Positions 5,775-7,805 of a stretch of DNA of 7,805 nt are shown one piece after another. How positions within the stretch are numbered: the first letter of the stretch is position 1; the number at the start of each line of letters is the position of its first letter. Source of the DNA: an uncultured Clostridia bacterium (GTDB lineage Bacteria; Bacillota; Clostridia; RUG12999); contig CATIYX010000224.1 of NCBI GenBank assembly GCA_949739095.1, positions 1 through 7,805 of the forward strand, given 5' to 3'. Both the position numbers and the translations under genes were made by a program. The notes below the pieces were generated by a model. That model was given only the letters and a program-made list of their open reading frames with translations. It had not been told where the DNA came from and made no database searches.

Positions 5775-6486
5775 TTAAATCCACCTCGCTCAAATAGTAA
5801 TTTTCTAAAGAAGCATATTCCTTCAAAATATCCGCTGTAGAACGCACATCCAACAATTTCCCTTCATATAAAATTCCAATTTTGTTGCAAGTTAATTCCA
5901 CATCGTGAATCAAATGGCTGGAAATGAAAAAGGTGGTACCACGTTCTTTAGCAAGCCGCAAAATCAAATTCCGCATTTCCACCATACCTTCTACATCCAG
6001 TCCATTGAGCGGTTCATCTAAGACCAAAATTTCAGGATTTGAAACCATTGCCATGGCAAGCCCCATCCGTTGCTTCATGCCCAGCGAATAGTTTCTGGTT
6101 TTCTCTTTTTTATATGGCAACAAACCTGTGCTCTCCAAACACCAGTCGATTTGCTTATCTTCAATATTCTGATAAAACCGTGCACACATTTTCATATTTT
6201 CTTCCGCTGTCAGATACGGTACCGGCGCTACACTTTCAATAATACACCCCACTTGCTGCATTGCCTTCTCATAATTTTCAAGAATACTAAATCCCCCAAT
6301 ACGCACATCACCGTGATCCGGCTGCATTAGCCCTGTCATAATTTTCATTGCTGTGGTTTTTCCTGCACCATTTGGTCCCAAAAATCCAAATACATCGCCT
6401 TTGTCAACCTCCAGACAAATGTTATCAATGCCTCTATTATTTTTATAGTGTTTACTTAAGTGTTCAATCACAATTGCCTTATCCAA
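5761..6486 (-). CDS. ABC transporter ATPase, BcrA-like
   Basis: A 241-residue nucleotide-binding subunit that powers the adjacent permease at the inner face of the membrane. Numbered from the TTG start: Walker A GPNGAGKT (37-44), signature YSLGMKQR (133-140), Walker B ILVLDEP (153-159) with E158 as catalytic base, D-loop NGLD (161-164) and the H-loop H191. The Q-loop region reads GCIIESVAPVPYLTAEEN, with Glu where the classical Gln would be; this occurs in BcrA-type ATPases. The TTG at 6486 is preferred because AGAGG (6496-6500) is 9 nt upstream and the protein then begins MDKAIVIEHLSKHY. ATG codons at 6513 and 6531 are in frame but lack a ribosome site and would add an atypical tail. Confidence 0.93.
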   Translation of the reverse strand: MDKAIVIEHLSKHYKNNRGIDNICLEVDKGDVFGFLGPNGAGKTTAMKIMTGLMQPDHGDVRIGGFSILENYEKAMQQVGCIIESVAPVPYLTAEENMKMCARFYQNIEDKQIDWCLESTGLLPYKKEKTRNYSLGMKQRMGLAMAMVSNPEILVLDEPLNGLDVEGMVEMRNLILRLAKERGTTFFISSHLIHDVELTCNKIGILYEGKLLDVRSTADILKEYASLENYYLSEVDLSVKS

Positions 6487-6495
6487 TTTTCCACA

Positions 6496-6500
6496 CCTCT
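6496..6500 (-). promoter_or_regulatory. Ribosome binding site selecting the TTG start
   Basis: AGAGG on the minus strand, within AAAGAGGTG, lies 9 nt before the TTG at 6486. No comparable site precedes the in-frame ATGs at 6513 or 6531, so it decides the ATPase start. Confidence 0.65.
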
Positions 6501-6527
6501 TTCCCCTTCTCATGAAAACAGCAAGAA

Positions 6528-6556
6528 GCAAAGGCAGGGACTATGCCCGCCTCTGC
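6528..6556 (-). promoter_or_regulatory. GC-rich intercistronic hairpin, possible attenuator
   Basis: On the minus strand, GCAGAGGCGGG (6556-6546) pairs with CCCTGCCTTTGC (6539-6528) in an 11-bp stem with one bulged T, one G-U pair and a 6-nt loop. The downstream sequence is only moderately T-rich (TTCTTGCTGTTTTC). It sits in the only large gap of the operon, 24 nt after the secreted-protein stop. It could protect the upstream mRNA 3' end or cause partial termination, so that the secreted protein is made in excess over the transporter. Confidence 0.5.
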
Positions 6557-6580
6557 CTCGCTGTTTGTGCGTTTTCAGGT

Positions 6581-7805
6581 TTAATCGAATACTCTGATGA
6601 ATGTGTTGGAACGGAAATCAAAATCGAAACTAATACTATATCCAGTGCCTTCTTCCGCAAATTCTACGCCCAAATTCACCCGTATATCACCCTGTTCCGG
6701 CATCATGGTACCATGTGCTTGATTACCGTTTTCATCCGTGTAATCCAGTACATATTCATACTGTTCATCACTGTAGTGACCATTGATGGAATAGTTGCGT
6801 ACAACCTCCGGCGCATAGCCTTCTTTGTATTGTTCTACATAAGTTGCTGTGAAGTTTTTGCCATCAATCATGGAGATTTCAAAAACACGCTCGCCGATTT
6901 TTACAAATTGCTCATCTTGCGTATCAATGATATCAATTTTGTATTTGCCGACATAACGTTGTCCGAGTTCTCCTCTTTTGTCAGTTCTTGCTGTAGCCGC
7001 AACATATTCAACGTCTTTTCCATCCAAATTGGGTTCTGTGATTACCGTCTGATGGATATCACGCAGTGTCAGTGCACACTCTCCGGAAACTGTATGTTCC
7101 ACGCCATTTTTATCTTTTCCTACCAGCGTTCCCATAATGACAGCATTTTCCAAAATACCACTTTCATTTTCAACAGCTTTTCCGGAAACTTCTTTCACAT
7201 AAATATCAGTTTCCAATGCCGGAAGTCCCATTTCATGGTTATACCGGTCATCAAATATGGAATATTTTAGCATAAAGGACAGCGCCGCATTGGCAACCGT
7301 TGGAATCTGTGCATCAGATATATTGCCGATATACATTTTTTTGCCATCTTTTTCTTCCACCTGTACCAAGTCCTTTAGGTTTCCGACAAATGCATCCAGC
7401 AATTTTTCTGCGTCTGCCGCGATTTCTTCTTCAAAGATATCCTCCGGCATGAAGTTTCTGCTATTCTCTGGTATTCTTTCATAGACCACATATTTGTTTT
7501 CATCCGTCCGGTAAATGGATTTATCATCGGCATTATACGTATAGGATTCCTCTGTTCCTTCTTTTGCAGATGTCACTGAACCAATACTTTCCATTTTTTT
7601 ACTCGCGGCGTCAACTTTTATCGTCCCTGAACCATTTACAATTTCTGCGCCATCTACTCGCACCGTTATCGATGCGTCCAATGTGAAATTGTCCATATCC
7701 TTTGTTAGTGTTTTTGACGTCTGTTTCACTGCATCCTTTAAACTGTAGTATCCGGAACCAATCACCACGTCTGCCAGCGCCGACGTTGTAAAGATTGCGG
7801 CTCCT
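6581..7805 (-). CDS. Secreted beta-rich protein of unknown function, N-terminus cut
   Basis: The frame is open to the right edge and 407 residues are visible before the TAA at 6583-6581. The visible start, GAAIFTTSALADVVIGSGYYSL, is the end of a signal peptide with a signal peptidase I site after SALA, so the true ATG lies a short way outside the window. A GTG at 7768 is in frame but would remove the signal and is rejected as the start. The mature protein is acidic, with alternating polar and hydrophobic segments typical of beta sheet. It has no Cys in the mature part and no transmembrane helix at the C-terminus. The last 125 residues (from about RYVGKYKIDIID) look like a separate beta domain. 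I do not recognise a named family. First in the operon before the transporter and two-component genes, it may capture a ligand, shield the envelope or feed the sensor; this is inference. Confidence 0.88.
   Translation of the reverse strand, partial: GAAIFTTSALADVVIGSGYYSLKDAVKQTSKTLTKDMDNFTLDASITVRVDGAEIVNGSGTIKVDAASKKMESIGSVTSAKEGTEESYTYNADDKSIYRTDENKYVVYERIPENSRNFMPEDIFEEEIAADAEKLLDAFVGNLKDLVQVEEKDGKKMYIGNISDAQIPTVANAALSFMLKYSIFDDRYNHEMGLPALETDIYVKEVSGKAVENESGILENAVIMGTLVGKDKNGVEHTVSGECALTLRDIHQTVITEPNLDGKDVEYVAATARTDKRGELGQRYVGKYKIDIIDTQDEQFVKIGERVFEISMIDGKNFTATYVEQYKEGYAPEVVRNYSINGHYSDEQYEYVLDYTDENGNQAHGTMMPEQGDIRVNLGVEFAEEGTGYSISFDFDFRSNTFIRVFD

Noticed and set aside
6512..7270. A 252-codon open frame on the plus strand.
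   Set aside because: It is antisense to the secreted-protein gene, has no ribosome binding site, and its translation is a Phe/Ile/Cys-rich string without domain character. The minus-strand frame has a signal peptide and operon context.

Overview
The window is low-GC DNA with Gram-positive (AGGAGG-type) ribosome binding sites, intrinsic terminators with T-runs, TTG and GTG starts, and transporter/two-component families common in Clostridia. A gut Lachnospiraceae-like Clostridium is the best guess. This is inferred from gene style and base composition, not proven. Every gene I can support lies on the minus strand, so transcription runs from right to left.

Right part (7805 to 2974): one five-gene operon. 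In transcription order it encodes a secreted beta-rich protein (5' end outside the window), a BcrA-type ABC ATPase, an ABC-2 membrane permease, a HAMP sensor histidine kinase and an OmpR/PhoB-type response regulator. Spacing is tight. ATPase and permease overlap by 14 nt, permease and kinase are 27 nt apart, and kinase and regulator overlap by ATGA. The only large gap (94 nt) holds a GC-rich hairpin between the secreted protein and the ATPase. The arrangement suggests an envelope-stress or peptide-export module in which the kinase senses the envelope or transporter state and the regulator controls expression.

Middle (2973 to 2613): an independent tRNA-Val(CAC) with a near-perfect promoter (TTGACA, 17 bp, TAAAAT), a hairpin in the pre-tRNA leader and a strong terminator.

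Spacer (2612 to 1783): no large gene, but dense structure. In minus-strand order it contains (i) about 250 nt rich in inverted repeats, with an 83-codon ORF lacking a ribosome binding site; (ii) a strong intrinsic terminator followed 12 nt later by a perfect AAGGAGGT site and a 31-codon ORF, a layout like a transcription attenuator; (iii) a TTGACA/TGnTAGTAT promoter embedded in AT-rich direct and inverted repeats that look like an operator array; and (iv) two tiny ORFs (49 and 26 codons) joined by an ATGA overlap next to a G6 tract.

Left part (1782 to 1): the first 594 residues of a large exported surface protein with a signal peptide, an N-terminal charged coiled coil, a leucine-rich-repeat segment and a beta-rich region that may begin a cohesin-like module. 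It continues beyond the left edge.

The least explained part is 1783-2612, a chain of regulatory-looking structures and micro-ORFs upstream of the surface-protein gene.
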